A stretch of 64,000 bases of DNA from assembly GCA_030180135.1 (NCBI GenBank), contig CM058234.1, positions 34,506,766-34,570,765 of the forward strand, given 5' to 3'. The position numbers and the translations under genes are program-made. The notes beneath the pieces were generated by a model. That model did not search any database, was not told the origin of the DNA, and saw only the letters and a list, made by a program, of their open reading frames with translations. Source of the DNA: Orychophragmus violaceus (Eukaryota > Streptophyta > Magnoliopsida > Brassicales > Brassicaceae). Below are positions 1 to 11,664 of this stretch, one piece after another (within the stretch, counting starts at the first letter, position 1; each line of letters starts with the position of its first letter).

Positions 1-75
1 ACATATAACTGCTGGAAACTGAAGAGTCGCATAGGCGTCATAATTGTGCTTTCCTCGAAAGCTTCCTGCTTTGCT

Positions 76-83
76 TATAAATA
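76..83 (+). promoter_or_regulatory. TATA box of T1 antisense gene
   Basis: TATAAATA about 110 bp before the ATG at 195, followed by a pyrimidine-rich leader. The same box is at 38015-38022 in T2. It suggests the antisense gene has its own promoter. Confidence 0.55.
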
Positions 84-194
84 CTTTGCTCCGCTTCTCC
101 TCATTTTCATTTCTCTCCTTCCGCAGGTATTTCGCTCTCCCTTCTCTCTAGAATTTTCTCGCTCTAGATTGTTGTTGTATTATTATTTGCAAGT

Positions 195-1984
195 ATGAGA
201 ATTGAGTCTCATTCTGAGTCATCGTCTGACCGCAACGATTTACATTCGGTGCGGTTGTCTCTGGGGAATTCTGCTCAATCTAGTTCGTCCGTAGCACAGT
301 CGAGTTCCTTGGTAAGCTCGGTGCAGACAGAAATCATCAGGCTGAGCTCGCGATACGATCCGACTTGTTCGTTCCCTGTTGCTATTAGTGACCCGAGCTT
401 TCAAATCCCTCATCTTATAGACTCAGACGACGACGGGGCGCGACCTTGGCGACCATCTTCAGCCATCCATCTTCCTTTGAAAGAAGAAGACGTTTATCTG
501 GTTGATCAGGCGCTACTCGGTATGCTTTTTCCCGTTCCGAGCAGATCAAAAAGAGGATGAGTCAACAAGCCTCGGGTGACTCCGAGAAAACGAAGAAAAC
601 TCATCCCCTTCGCCCAGTTCTTCCGACTAAATGTACCGACGATGACTTGAAGTGGCTTGTTGAAAATTGCTCTAGTGGTGGTGCTGGTCGACTCGAGCTG
701 CGTAGACCCGAACCGGAGTAGAGACCTTGGCATTGTCCAAAAGGGTGGGTGTGTCTATACGACTTTTGGTTTAGGCATATCCACCTGAGGTTTCCTCTCC
801 CGAAGTTGCTTATTGCGAGGAGAGGAGGATCGCGCTGTCCCAACTTAGCCCTTCGGCCGTTCAGAATTTGGTCGGTTCTACCATTATGGCCGCCGAATGT
901 GGCGTAAATATGAGTCTTCGGTTCTTGAAGAGATTTCGTCGATCTCCTCAAATGGCATGACTCTCGGGACTCGTTATGTGAGCATGAGAACCCGCTTCGG
1001 TCTTAAGGTTTCTATTGCGAAGCCGTCAAAAGTTGATGACTGGCAGGACCGGTATTTTTATGCTCGGGTGAATGCAGCTTCGGTTCCCGATCTGGAGAGG
1101 CCGTATAGGACAAAATGGAATCATCTTCATGGTAATCCTTTTGTTTTTCTTGTTCCTTTAAATTGACTAACTCATGCTCGTTTCTTTTTTTGGAGATCAT
1201 CATCCTGCTACGCTCCCGCCGCCGGATAATTTTTTGGAGGATTTGAAGAAACTTGTTGCTCGGGGAATTCAAAAGTGGCCATAAGTTAAGGCTGATCGAG
1301 TGAGACGAGCCTTCGAAAGTCTTGACCCAGGTATACATCATATTGCTTGTTTTCTATCTTGCTCTTTCTTATCTGATCGGGAGATTTGTAGGCTGTCTTC
1401 TTCGTTCGATCGAATCCTTGATCGAGCTGAACAACCAACCATTCGTTCATTATACGAAAGGAGGCAAACAAGTGAAGGAGATGGGTCAAATGGATTTCGA
1501 AGTCTTTGACTACGTCGGGGAGAATTTGACTAACGAGCAGGTAATCCTTGTCAACTTGGATCATAATCGACCATTTTCTCCGTCGATCGGGCCTGTTCCC
1601 CCGAGGATGATTTTTGTGGATGAGTATCACCGGGATTTGTTTCGTCAGGTGAGCGTAGCAGTAGACGCAGCTGAGGCTGAATCTCTTCAGAAAAGGAAGA
1701 AGAAAAAACGAAGAAGAGGTCGCGGTCCGATCTTCGGGAAGAGGAAGTCGTGGCGACTGCCGAGCTGGAAGTGGCTCGGGCCGGGAACCAAGATCGGGAG
1801 ACCGAGGATACCTCGGAGGTACCTCCCCTAGTAAAGAAGAAGAAGGTAGCGGTCGATACTACAGAAAAGGCTGTTAATCGGTCGGGTGAAGATTTAGCCG
1901 AGGTTTCCGAGCATCCTGGTGCTGGAGGAAAAGAGTTGGTGGTTCATTCCGAGGGTGTGGATGCTCGGGTTGAGACTGCGGAGC
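195..1984 (+). pseudogene. T1 antisense gene, 5' part (putative gypsy-type transposon protein)
   Basis: The first segment starts at ATG 195 (MRIESHSESS) and is open to 560. Comparison with T2 shows one A lost from the run near 548, shifting the frame. Protein-like sequence then resumes in other frames, including the VSMRTRFGLKVSIAKPSKVD block near 978-1040 and the VFDYVGENLTNEQVILVNLD block near 1500-1560, followed by a lysine/arginine-rich stretch (about 1690-1750). Introns are suggested by GTAATCC near 1132 and GTATAC near 1331. It resembles plant proteins with the putative gypsy-type transposon domain (PF04195), an identification by general pattern. The CACTA element splits it at 1985; the rest resumes at 14611. 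Confidence 0.6.
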
Positions 1985-2000
1985 ACACACTACAAGAAAT
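1985..2000 (+). repeat. CACTA left TSD (ACA) and terminal inverted repeat
   Basis: ACA at 1985-1987 followed by CACTACAAGAAAT at 1988-2000; matches the inverted copy at 14595-14607. Confidence 0.9.
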
Positions 2001-2200
2001 CTGGGTATTGATAGTACCACGAAAACGCTATCATATGTCTATAGTAGCGTTTCCATAAACGCTATGTTTGCCGCTGCCATATTAGATCAGCCAGATACGA
2101 TAGCACTAATTTGACATGCTATTATATATCTGTCTACGATAGCGCTAATTTTGATGTGATTATATAGTTTTCAGTAGCATTGGTTTATCACCATTTTATT
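2001..2200. repeat. CACTA subterminal repeats
   Basis: Several short copies of GATAGC/GCTATC-type motifs in both orientations (for example near 2026, 2060, 2098 and 2141), matching similar motifs near 14545-14585. In CACTA elements such subterminal repeats bind the transposase. Confidence 0.5.
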
Positions 2201-2488
2201 GAATAATGTAGCATATTATTCGTGCAATAATACATATTGTGGTGGCAATATTTTAGGGTTGTATTATACTTTATCCTAACATTTATGTTGTTGCTGTATT
2301 ATTACTTATTATATCCAATCTTTATGGCTGTTGTATATTTTATAAATATTTTTGTATATATATATATATATATTATATCAATTAATTTTGTATACAAAAT
2401 ATATTTGAATTTTTTTTAATAGATGATTTTATTAAGAAACTAAAACATGTGCTACACCAATATTAAGTCATGAAAACAAGGTCTGATC
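2201..2488. other. AT-rich CACTA sequence without a gene
   Basis: Very AT-rich, with a TA dinucleotide run near 2356-2372. The short open frame here is low-complexity and I see no gene. Confidence 0.6.
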
Positions 2489-2762
2489 CTAAAGTGCATT
2501 ATCAATTGCATCTTTTGATTCTTCTGCAGCTTGTTCTCCTAGAAGCGGGTTTCCACCAGTACCTGTGTTAATAGAGACAAGACGAATGTGTTAACTTCTT
2601 TGTATCAAAACTCACTTTAACAAATAAGGACTAACATTACTTATCTATTGAGAGACTAACCATGGTCACGAGTCAGGATCTCTCCAATTTGAACTGGGTT
2701 CTCTGCAGAAGACTGCACTAGAGCTTGAGAGTCCGTATTTATCGCATAGAAATCAACACTCT
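2489..2762 (-). pseudogene. Captured fragment of plastid division gene FtsZ2
   Basis: Minus-strand exon about 2762-2661 encodes VDFYAINTDSQALVQSSAEN followed by PVQIGEILTR. After a GTTAGT donor, a second exon from about 2562 encodes GTGGNPLLGEQAAEESKDAI and ends at a TAG (2491-2489) where FtsZ2 continues in frame. These are hallmark GTP-binding-region segments of plant FtsZ2, the tubulin-like plastid division protein. Only two exon pieces are present, so it cannot make a working protein. The exon-intron structure indicates capture at DNA level. Identification is from memory of the family. Confidence 0.85.
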
Positions 2763-2894
2763 GTCAAACAGGAGAAATCAATTACTCACTAAAACCAAAC
2801 CAACAAAGTTGGGAATTTCAATAACCAGTCAAAGCAAAAGATGAAGTTCATTTGTATTTTACAAGGTACCAAATAGAAAGGAACAGAAACTCAC

Positions 2895-3380
2895 GGGGTG
2901 TGATTGTTGATGCCACTGATGAAGTGAGCAATGTTACTGCGTTTGTCAGGGCAAATAACTAGGCATTGCAAAGGATCAGAGGCATGGAGTAGAGTCATCA
3001 TGCTGTCTCCATCATAGTCATCTTCTCTATTGCTCAGATAATCAACATCACCAACATACTCTGTGATTATAGTTAAGTCTTTTATGCACTTGTCCACATC
3101 TACTGTGAATCTGTCCAAGTTTAAAAAACATCTGATTCAATATCATTCTAGATTGTTGGAAATGCATTTCTTCTCCCGTCTTACTCTCTTCTGAGTTATA
3201 AAGAGTAAAAAGAGAAGCTAATAAGAAGGTTAAAGTACCTTCATAAGGATCGAAGATGACCATAAGTGGAGGGCATTCACCGCGATCCATCATGTTCTTG
3301 CACAAGACTAAGGTCTCTATGTCTTGTTTACATAGAACATGTATGACATTGAATACAATATCATCTTTTTCAGTTGATAC
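2895..3380 (-). pseudogene. Captured fragment of an ATXR5/ATXR6-type SET-domain H3K27 methyltransferase gene
   Basis: Exon about 3380-3239 encodes DIETLVLCKNMMDRGECPPL and then MVIFDPYE, ending at a GT donor. Exon about 3112-2895 encodes FTVDVDKCIKDLTIITEYVG, DGDSMMTLLHASDPLQCLVI and SGINNHTP, again ending at GTGAGT. These blocks match the pre-SET/SET region of ATXR5/ATXR6, which monomethylates H3K27 and silences transposons. SNIAHF has His where I recall a conserved Arg. The C-terminal SET residues are missing, so no methyltransferase activity is expected. Confidence 0.85.
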
Positions 3381-3931
3381 TAAAACAACCCAAAAGAGGA
3401 TGCAAGATATTTCAAGAAACAATAACTCAAAGAAAGATCAGACTTTACCAGGCGTTGTAGATACTCACGCTGATGATTGTGACGATCCGATATACATATG
3501 ATATCTCAAAACTTGCTATACTTGCAAAATTCCCAGTTCACACATAGGATGGTCCCTGTTCACACCATAAAAGCATAAACATCAGGTTCACCCCAATTTG
3601 AAACACCAATGTTGTGAGAAAACATTTAAATGAAATCATCAAGTAAACATTTAAAGATCAAGTTACCAACCGATATAAACAAGAGTGCAGAAAGAAATAT
3701 AGCTACTACCAACGGCAGAGAGAAGCCACAGACAAATCACCACCTGCTATAGAGAAATTGTCAGACTGTTACACAAGCACTTAATCTCATCAGCCAAACT
3801 AACAAAATCCATGAAAGAGCACACACACAAAACCCTTCAGACTAAACCAAGAGACTTAAAGTTTCTGCTGAAATTTAAACCACTGTCGTTAAAGGAAAGC
3901 TTGATCTCTGAGTATGTCGAATTGGGTTTAC
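3381..3931. other. CACTA interior between captured fragments
   Basis: No gene recognised. On the minus strand near 3760-3690 a short hydrophobic stretch is encoded (VVICLWLLSAVGSSY), which might be another captured piece; I cannot name it. Confidence 0.4.
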
Positions 3932-4060
3932 CTTAAAGATGTGTCCAAATCCACCTTCGCCGAGTTTATGGGTTGGGTTGAAATCTTTGGTAGCGGAAAA
4001 TAAGACTTGAAATGGGAAACTTTCTGTGTCAGCTACTTTCTCGATATCATCTTCAAGACC
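3932..4060 (-). pseudogene. Captured exon of a receptor-like kinase (cysteine-rich-type family)
   Basis: The minus strand encodes FPFQVLFSATKDFNPTHKLG then EGGFGHIFK, ending at a canonical GTAAAC donor. This is the juxtamembrane segment and glycine-rich ATP-binding loop (GEGGFG, kinase subdomain I) of plant receptor-like kinases. The exon starts about 4060 after a CCAAAG acceptor. No catalytic loop is present, so it is a fragment without kinase function. Confidence 0.8.
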
Positions 4061-4314
4061 TTTGGTTCAATGAAGAAGAAATGAGTCGATTTACAAACCC
4101 TAAACAATAAGACAACAATGATAAATCAAATTGAATTCATCTACCCTGATTGCAAATCTATGAACTTCAAATTACTTGAACGAACATGAGACGCTCCTAA
4201 CCCACTCGGCTTCTGTGAAAGAGGAAGGTACACGGGGTCGATTATTGAGACTTGAGAGATGCAAAACAAAAGTGGAAGGAATATAAGTTAAATACATGAA
4301 ACAATACAAGAAAT

Positions 4315-4557
4315 TTATACCTGAGAAGAAAATCTAGGGTTTCGGGGATGACCACAGCCGGACGCTGCTGGTGAGGGACATGCGGTGGCTGATGGGGACG
4401 GTGATTTGGAGGTTTCAGAGGCGGAGGAGTGAAAAGGTTGGAGGTTTTGGCTATGTGTTAATAAGTTAGGGTTGTATGTATCTGTGAATAAACTTTGGGT
4501 ATGGTTTAGAGCCAAAAAAATTGGGCCAAACTTAAAATTTTCAGAGTTAGGCGGCAA
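4315..4557 (-). other. Candidate first exon of a CACTA chimeric transcript
   Basis: An open frame of 80 codons starts MPPNSENFKFG and is rich in Ser, Pro and Ala; it ends at a CAG/GTATAA donor near 4320. A possible next exon (acceptor TTTCACAG, about 4211) leads toward the kinase exon. Its upstream sequence (4540-4610) resembles the stretch at 14380-14440 near the CACTA right end, so part of the terminal region may be duplicated. I do not recognise the protein. Confidence 0.3.
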
Positions 4558-5500
4558 ATTTTAGCTAAATTTAGGCTGCTAAGTATTGAGGCTATAGTAC
4601 AAATAATTCAATCTCAAAATTAAACTAAAGTTATTGACAAAAAAAAACTAAAATTAAATTATATAATATCATTGATATATAAATAAATATTATCTTTATA
4701 TGCATGATTATATTTTAGGTTTGTATATTTGGTTTAATTTTATGTTTAAATATTAAAATCAATTTCATTTGCAAAATGGTTAGGAATTATGGTTTGTGTT
4801 TAAGGTATAGAGTTATGATTTTTAGGGTTTAGAGTTTGTGTTTAGGGTATAGAGTTAAGGTTTTAGAGTTTATGATGAAGAAAATAATTATACTTGAATT
4901 TGTTTTATAAATATTGGATTTGTTTTGTATATTATGATGTTTATGTTTAATAATAATACAATTACAAATTTAGTACTTATGATTAATGGTTAGAATGTAG
5001 GGTTTGTGTTTGTGGTCTAAATCTTATTCAAATATACTTTTAAGACATTAAATTTTAAGGGTTATGTTTAAGATTTTTTTTTTGTTAGTAGATTACTTTT
5101 GCAATATGTGGTAAATTAATAAAAGATAAACTATATATTCTAGAATTATTTACAAATTATGTGATGCTATATCTCACTTAAAATCAAATTTCATTCGAAA
5201 AATGTTTATATTTTGATTATATATTAGAGGAAGTCCTGAAACCCTATTTATACCCTAAACCCTATTTATATTCTAAACCCTAAACCCTATTTATACCCTA
5301 AATCCTAAATTCCCTATTTATAACCTTATATATATACCTTAACTAAAACTGAAAAATTTGTTTGATCATTTTTTATTTATTTCATAAGTATTTCTAACAA
5401 AACGAATTAAGTATTTTTTGTAACCGAATTTGTTGTATTTTTTTGAATCAAACTTGTAGTAGCCTTAAACTTTACATTAGAATCAATTACTTATCAATGT
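4558..5500. other. AT-rich CACTA interior with degenerate telomere-like runs
   Basis: No gene. TTTAGGG-like words cluster near 4790-4870 and CCCTAAA-like words near 5236-5320, in opposite orientation. Degenerate runs of this kind are common in Brassicaceae noncoding DNA; I see no perfect telomeric array. Confidence 0.6.
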
Positions 5501-5711
5501 AGACAAATGATACAAGTCCAAGTAATGAAAATGATGCATTCAAGCCACCACAAGAGTTGGGAGACTAAGCAATAAGATAACATAACAACAAAGTTCCAAG
5601 ATCATTAGCATGCTGGTCCAAGAATGTCAGGGAGCTTCATAGGCCAAAAGGAAATCTTATTTTGAAGATTGATAGTATACGTTCTACAACCACGTCCTTC
5701 AGCTCCTGTTG

Positions 5712-6050
5712 AAAATTGGCTGTCCGAGGGAATAGCTCCCTTGTTGTATTTACCAGTGAGCACACCCGATGGAAGTGGGCTCCAAATAGTTAGACATATT
5801 CCATGGTTTGTGTACAGAGGAAGAAACTCTGACTAAACCTACATAACATACAAGCACAACTTAAGACTGAAAAGAGACGTGAACATGAATGTAAACTGAA
5901 GAAAAGGAGTGTTAGATTACCAACTTTGTGCGTAGCGAGCATGTTGTATTCAGGCTGGTCATCGATTGGACCGACCAAATCCATCCTCTCAGCAGCTCCC
6001 TAGTCCCCATGCCTCTGTGATTTGTTGACCTGACCATTCACTTGTTCCCC
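5712..6050 (-). pseudogene. Captured fragment of K+ channel beta subunit gene KAB1
   Basis: The upstream exon (about 6050-5921) encodes GTSEWSGQQITEAWG, then after a 7-bp insertion (about 5999-6005) AAERMDLVGPIDDQPEYNML and ends at a GT donor. The second exon (about 5828-5712) encodes EFLPLYTNHGICLTIWSPLP then SGVLTGKYNKGAIPSDS. These match the aldo/keto-reductase-like beta subunit of shaker-type K+ channels (Arabidopsis KAB1). The 7-bp insertion breaks the frame. Downstream of 5712 the sequence no longer matches KAB1. Confidence 0.85.
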
Positions 6051-6134
6051 ACTAGAATGACTTCACAGCAATATGCAATTTGGTGAAGACATGACTAGAA
6101 CACATCAAAGGCTGCATATCTACCCTCATACTAG

Positions 6135-6861
6135 TGAAGGAATTTCTAGCAGTTCTAATCAGGATTAGCAACCCTAGTCTGAATTCCGAGCCTAGGATCT
6201 AAGGTTCATGTAATTGAATCTATCAGATCTGGAGATTACCTGGTGATTAGCAGCGGAAGTTATTTGCAAGTAATCGAGATCTAGAGCGCCTCAAATGCTG
6301 CGCCTCTACTGGTATCCACACGCACACAAACTGAACGGGAAGGGATGCTAGTGCCTTTTGAGATCCAATCTCTAGAGAGGTTTCTTTTCTTTTTCTGGTG
6401 GCTGTGTATTAGGTTAGAAACGAGTTTAGGTCGACCATATATCTTATATATGTCGACTTAAACCGCCACGGGATTAACTAATGATTAAACCGAATTAATC
6501 TGCTAATCCGCGAGTTGTGTCGACCGACACACTCTATGTGTCGATCGACACAGCCAATCTATGTCGACCGATACTCTTAGTGTGTCGATCGACATCGCCC
6601 AGAAAAGTCGATATTGAATGCATATCAAATATGCATTCATCCGATCATTACATTAATGATCATCCTCTCATGCAATGTCCAGTTTGCTTAGGTGTGTGAC
6701 CCTGTAGGATCATATAACACTAGCAATGAGTTCTCAACTCATTGATCATAAGTGGCTTCTAGAAAAGCGTTATGACTACCTAATGTCATATGATTGTCTC
6801 ATCTCGACAACACGACTCTCTCTCAGAGTAAGTACAAATAGATTTCAGGACATTCCCAACA
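6135..6861 (-). repeat. C1 3' LTR
   Basis: Starts TGTTGGGAATGTCC and ends CTTCA on the minus strand. TATATAAG at 6450-6443 lies between inverted GTCGAC repeats. Two palindrome pairs (6517-6595) lie upstream of it. Confidence 0.95.
6517..6595. promoter_or_regulatory. Two paired-palindrome modules in C1 3' LTR
   Basis: Four 14-bp palindromes start at 6517, 6538, 6561 and 6582. Centre distances are 21, 23 and 21 bp. The nearest lies 66 bp from the TATA box. Confidence 0.8.
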
Positions 6862-7689
6862 ATCTCCCACTTGTACTGGAATCGTCTATTCCCTTTTAAT
6901 CCCTTTGTATCCATATCTCAATCTAGCATAAGGCAAGAACTGTGTCATCCTTATTAAGCTAGATCACGTTCATCGAATCCCGATCTATACTGATGAAAAA
7001 CAAACGACTGACAATCAGCTCGTTTGAGCGCGGCCACGCATTTCCAGTATCAAATCTTCGATAGGCCCAGAGATATTTAACTCCTGTTATATAGGAGGTA
7101 CAAATCCCATCTTGTTCCATCCATGTCTCTTTTATATCTCATGATACGCCTAATCAGTATCTTTATGATCACCAGTTACGGCTGACGTTTGACAAAGTCA
7201 AGACGAATCAATCCATATACAAGAGGACATGATGAACTCAGGTCTAAGGACTATACTCTATAGTCGTAATGAGAAACTCTTATGACACTCATATAACATC
7301 TTGTAGAGTTCTCATTAACGGGTCAAGTCCGATCATGTGTTCTTTAACACATATCTATGTGATTGGCTTTAATACACTTATTAATGACTCCATGAAACAT
7401 AGTCATCAGTCACCTCACATACTAGTCTCACGTGGTTGTTAACATCCCATTTTAACAACCTCGACTAGGGACCATCTATAATTTATGTCATTTATTGATT
7501 ATAGGGTTTCATGATCAAGTCACATACTTGATGACCTATAAAATGTCATAAATTACTTTTGGGACTATTATTTAAATAACACAATTAAATAATACTGAAA
7601 CAATTTCATTAAAATAACATAACCAAATTATGTTTTACGAACATCAAGTCATAACTAAAAACCAAATATAACTCCCACTGAAAACAAGA
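6862..7689 (-). other. C1 polypurine tract and 3' noncoding region
   Basis: On the minus strand AAGTGGGAGAT directly precedes the 3' LTR and fits a polypurine tract. The rest, after the gag-pol stop, has no gene. It includes CTCAGGTCTAAGGACTATAC (7237-7256), which is also present in C2, C3 and C4. Confidence 0.75.
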
Positions 7690-10600
7690 TCATATCTTAA
7701 GAAATCTAATGCCTACAGCAGCAGTGTGAAACTCATGCTTGGGCCTTGGGAGGGGCTTGGTTAGTGGATCAGCAACATTCTCATCCGTCGGGACTCTGCT
7801 GATCTTCACATCTCCTCTATTCACAATATCACGGATAAGGTGATATCGCCTTTCTATGTGTTTGGATTTCTGGTGTGATCTAGGTTCCTTTGCTTGCGCA
7901 ATGGCTCCATTGTTGTCACAATACAAAGCCACTGGCTCAGAAATACTAGGAATCACACCAAGTTCAGTGATGAACTTCTTGATCCAAACAGCCTCCTTTG
8001 CCGCTTCAGAAGCAGCGAGGTACTCAACTTCAGTTGTGGAATCTGCTACAGTGTCCTGCTTGGAACTCTTCCAGCTGACTGCACCGCCATTCAGGCAGAA
8101 GATGTAACCAGATTGTGATCGGAAATCATCTTTGTCTGTCTGGAAACTTGCGTATGTGTAACCACTTACTACCAGCTCATTACTTCCTCCATACACCAAG
8201 AACTTATCCTTAGTATTTCTCAAATACTTCAGAATATTCTTGACTGCTGTCCAGTGACTTTCACCTGGATCCGATTGGTATCTACTCGTCATGCTTAAAG
8301 CACAAGCAACATCTGGACGAGTACAAAGCATGGCATACATGATGGATCCCAATGCCGAGGCATAGGGAATCCGACTCATGCGATCTCGCTCAGCAGGTGT
8401 CTCAGGACACTGCTTCTTGCTGAGACTTATGCCATAAGACATTGGTATGAATCCCTTCTTGGAATCTTGCATTCTGAATCTGTGTAAGACTTTATCGATA
8501 TAAGTGTCTTGACACAGTCCAATTAACTTGTTTAATCTATCTCTATAGATTCTTATTCCAAGAATATATGCGGCTTCTCCCATGTCTTTCATTGAAAAAC
8601 AACTTCCGAGCCAAGTCTTAACAGACTGTAACAACGGAACGTCATTTCCGAGAAGAAGTATGTCATCTACATACAACACGAGAAATGCAACTGCGCTCCC
8701 ACTAGTCTTCTTGTAAACACATGGTTCTTCTTCGTTCCTGATGAAGTCAAACTCTTTGACTGCTTCATCAAAACGAAGATTCCAACTCCGAGATGCTTGC
8801 TTCAATCCATAAATGGATCGATGAAGCTTGCATACTTTCCTAGCAGCATTAGGATCGATGAAACCTTCGGGCTGTGTCATGTACACATCCTCTTCCAGAA
8901 TTCCATTAAGGAAAGCTGTTTTCACGTCCATTTGCCAGATCTCATAATCATAATGAGCAGCTGTTGCTAGGAGAATCCGAATGGATTTAAGCATGGCTAC
9001 AGGTGAATAAGTTTCTTCATAGTCTATACCATGAATTTGTTTGAAACCTTTTGCCACCAGCCTTGCTTTATATATCTGAATATTTCCATCCACATCAATT
9101 TTCTTCTTGAAAATCCATTTACACTCAATGGGTCTTGCACCATTGGGTAAATCAACCAAAGTCCATACTTGGTTCTGTGACATGGATCCCATTTCGGATT
9201 CAGCGGCTTTCAGCCACTTTTCGGAGTCAGGGTTCATCATCGCTTCTTCGTAATTCGCGGGCTCGTCACTGTCAATGATCAATAAATCATGACAATTGGT
9301 TACGAGAAATCCATATCTCTCGGGTTCGTGACGGATCCTTTCGGATCGGCGAATTTCAGGCTCCACAGGTGCCGTCTCTACAACTCTTTGTAGATCCAAC
9401 TGTTGCTCTTCCTCTACGGGTTGAGCATTTTCCTGCGGTTCTCGAACTTCTTCGAGTTGTACTCTACTCCCACTGTTTCTCTTGGAAAGAAATTCTCTCT
9501 CAAGAAAGACGCAGTTCCGAGCAACAAACACTTTGTTCTCGGATTGGTTGTAAAAGTAGTATGCCTTGGTTTCCTTAGGATAACCAACAAAGTAGCATTT
9601 ATCAGATTTGGGTTCGAGCTTATCTGTAATTAATCGCTTGACATAAGCTTCGCAACCCCAAATCTTCAGGAAAGACAAACTCGGAACATTTCCAGTCCAC
9701 ATCTCATGTGGTGTCTTTGCAACTGATTTTGACGGAACCCTATTAAGTGTAAACGCAGACGTTTCTTGAGCGTATCCCCAAAAGGATAATGGAAGAGTTG
9801 AGAGACTCATCATTGATCGAACCATATCTAATAAAGTTCGATTCCTCCTCTTAGACACCCCATTCCATTGTGGTGTTCCAGGAGGAGTGAGTTGTGAAAC
9901 AATTCCACAATCTCTCAAATGATCACTGAATTCTTGGCTTAAGTATTCTCCTCCACGATCTGATCGAAGAGCCTTAATACTTTTACCAAGTTGATTATGT
10001 ACTTCATTTTGGAACTCTTTGAACTTTTCAAAAGATTCCGACTTGTGTCTCATTAAATAGACATAGCCATACCTGCTGAAATCATCAGTGAAGGTAATGA
10101 AGTATCGAAAATTTCCTCTGGCACTTGTGCTCATTGGGCCCCATACATCTGTATGTATAAGGCCCAAAAGGTCACTGGCCCTTTCGTTTGATTTGTTGAA
10201 AGGGGCCTTAGTCATTTTGCCCAGTAAACAAGATTCACATTTCTCACATGATTCATAATCAAATGAGCCCAAAAGCCCATCACTATGGAGCTTTTGAATC
10301 CGTTTCTCGTTTATGTGGCCCAAACGACAATGCCATAGAAAAGTCTGATTCGTGTCATTTGATTTGAATCTCTTGGTGTTAATGTTATAGATTGGTGCAG
10401 TCTGGTTTAAAACATAAAGCCCATTCTCTAATGGGCTTCTACCATAAAATATATCATTGTAATCAAAAGAACAACATTTATTCTTAATTGAAAACTGATA
10501 TCCTTCCACATCCAAAATAGGAATGGAAATAATATTTCTGCTTATAGCAGGTACATAGTAGCAATTATTAAGCTTTAAAACCAAACCAGAAGGTAAAAAC

Positions 10601-11664
10601 AAGTTATATGTTCCTACGGCTAATGCAGCAACTCTTGCTCCATTCCCCACGTGCAGATCCACTTGTCCCCTTTCCAACTTCCTACTGTTGCTTAGGCCCT
10701 GCATATTTGTACAAATATGAGCACCACAGCCGGTATCCAATACCCAAGAAGTAGAACCAGAAGTAGTAACATTTACTTCTATAACATAAATACCTGAAGA
10801 TGAAGTCTCGAAAGTCTTCTTCTTCTTCTTCTTCTTCTTCTTCTCTTCCAAGAATTTGTTGCAATTTCTCTTCCAATGCCCAGGCTCTTTACAGTAATGG
10901 CACTTATCAGTCTCAGATGGGCCCGGCTTGGGCTTCTGGGATGGCGCAGGCGTGTCCTGGTTCTCAACCGGGACTGCCTTGCCCTTTCCCTTGCCTTTGC
11001 CAAGTTTCTTAAACTTCTTACCTCCTTGTACCATAAGTACATTTGGAGTGCCCTTCTTGATATTAGGCTCAGCTGTCTTGAGCATCCCATGCAGTTCAGT
11101 CAACGTCTTCGTCAAGTTATTCATGTTATAGTTCATAACAAACTGATCATAACTTGATGGCAGTGACTGCAGAATGATGTCAGTAGCCAACTCTTGGCTA
11201 ATGGGACAATCCAGCTTCCCCAGGTTATCAATATAACCCATCATCTTAATGACATGAGGGCTGACTGGACTGTCCTTTGGTAGCTTGCATTCAATGAGAG
11301 ATTTAACCGTCTGGTATCTCTTAGTTCGTGCTTGCTCCTGAAACATACTTTTCAGGCTAGTGATCATCTCCACGGGCGACTCCACGTTCTCGTATTGCTT
11401 CTGCAAATCCGAGTTCATGGTAGCCAACATGAGACAATTCACATCGACCACATCATTTGAATGCTTATCCCAAGCATTCCTTTCTGCATGTGGAGCATTG
11501 GCTCTCGGTTTTTCAGGGAGAACATTTTCAAGGACATAGTCCCGCTTCTCCTGCTTGAGAACAATTCTCAAGTTCCGATACTATTCGAGAAAATTCGATC
11601 CATTTAACTTGTCCTTCTCAAGGACGGATCGCAGGGAGAAAGAATTGTTATGAGTAGCAGTCAT
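7690..11664 (-). pseudogene. C1 gag-pol polyprotein with one nonsense codon
   Basis: From ATG at 11664 (MTATHNNSFSLRS) the frame is continuous to the stop at 7690, except for TAG at 11583-11581, codon 28, where C2 has Trp (LEWYRN). Domains in order: copia gag; CCHC knuckle CHYCKEPGHWKRNC (about residue 250); a lysine run from a CTT microsatellite; protease WVLDTGCGAHIC (about 307); GAG-pre-integrase HCRLGH; integrase core HTDVWGPM and SDRGGEY; reverse transcriptase with LYVDDILL (about 998); RNase H with DSTTEVEYLAASEA. It would make virus-like particles, copy the RNA and integrate it. The single stop should block gag, unless translation restarts downstream. Confidence 0.9.

Noticed and set aside
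1..2000. Host gene for the plus-strand ORFs beginning MRIESHSESS
   Set aside because: Repeated in T2 in the same place relative to LTR and pol, so it belongs to the retrotransposon.
2237..2419. Hydrophobic small protein
   Set aside because: AT-rich low-complexity translation with no conserved features.
5236..5335. Interstitial telomere
   Set aside because: CCCTAAA words are scattered and imperfect, without a continuous array.
2889..6060. Functional host genes (FtsZ2, ATXR6, kinase, KAB1)
   Set aside because: Only one or two exons each, with stops or frameshift, all inside CACTA ends.
6517..6699. Small proteins rich in SIDT, VDRH and RSTH repeats (also near 13131, 53913-54238, 61151-61666)
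   Set aside because: They are translations of the palindrome modules in noncoding LTR and leader DNA, open in several frames because the repeat lacks stops.
10800..11012. Serine-rich plus-strand protein opposite C1 gag
   Set aside because: Mirror of the lysine run made by the CTT microsatellite in gag.
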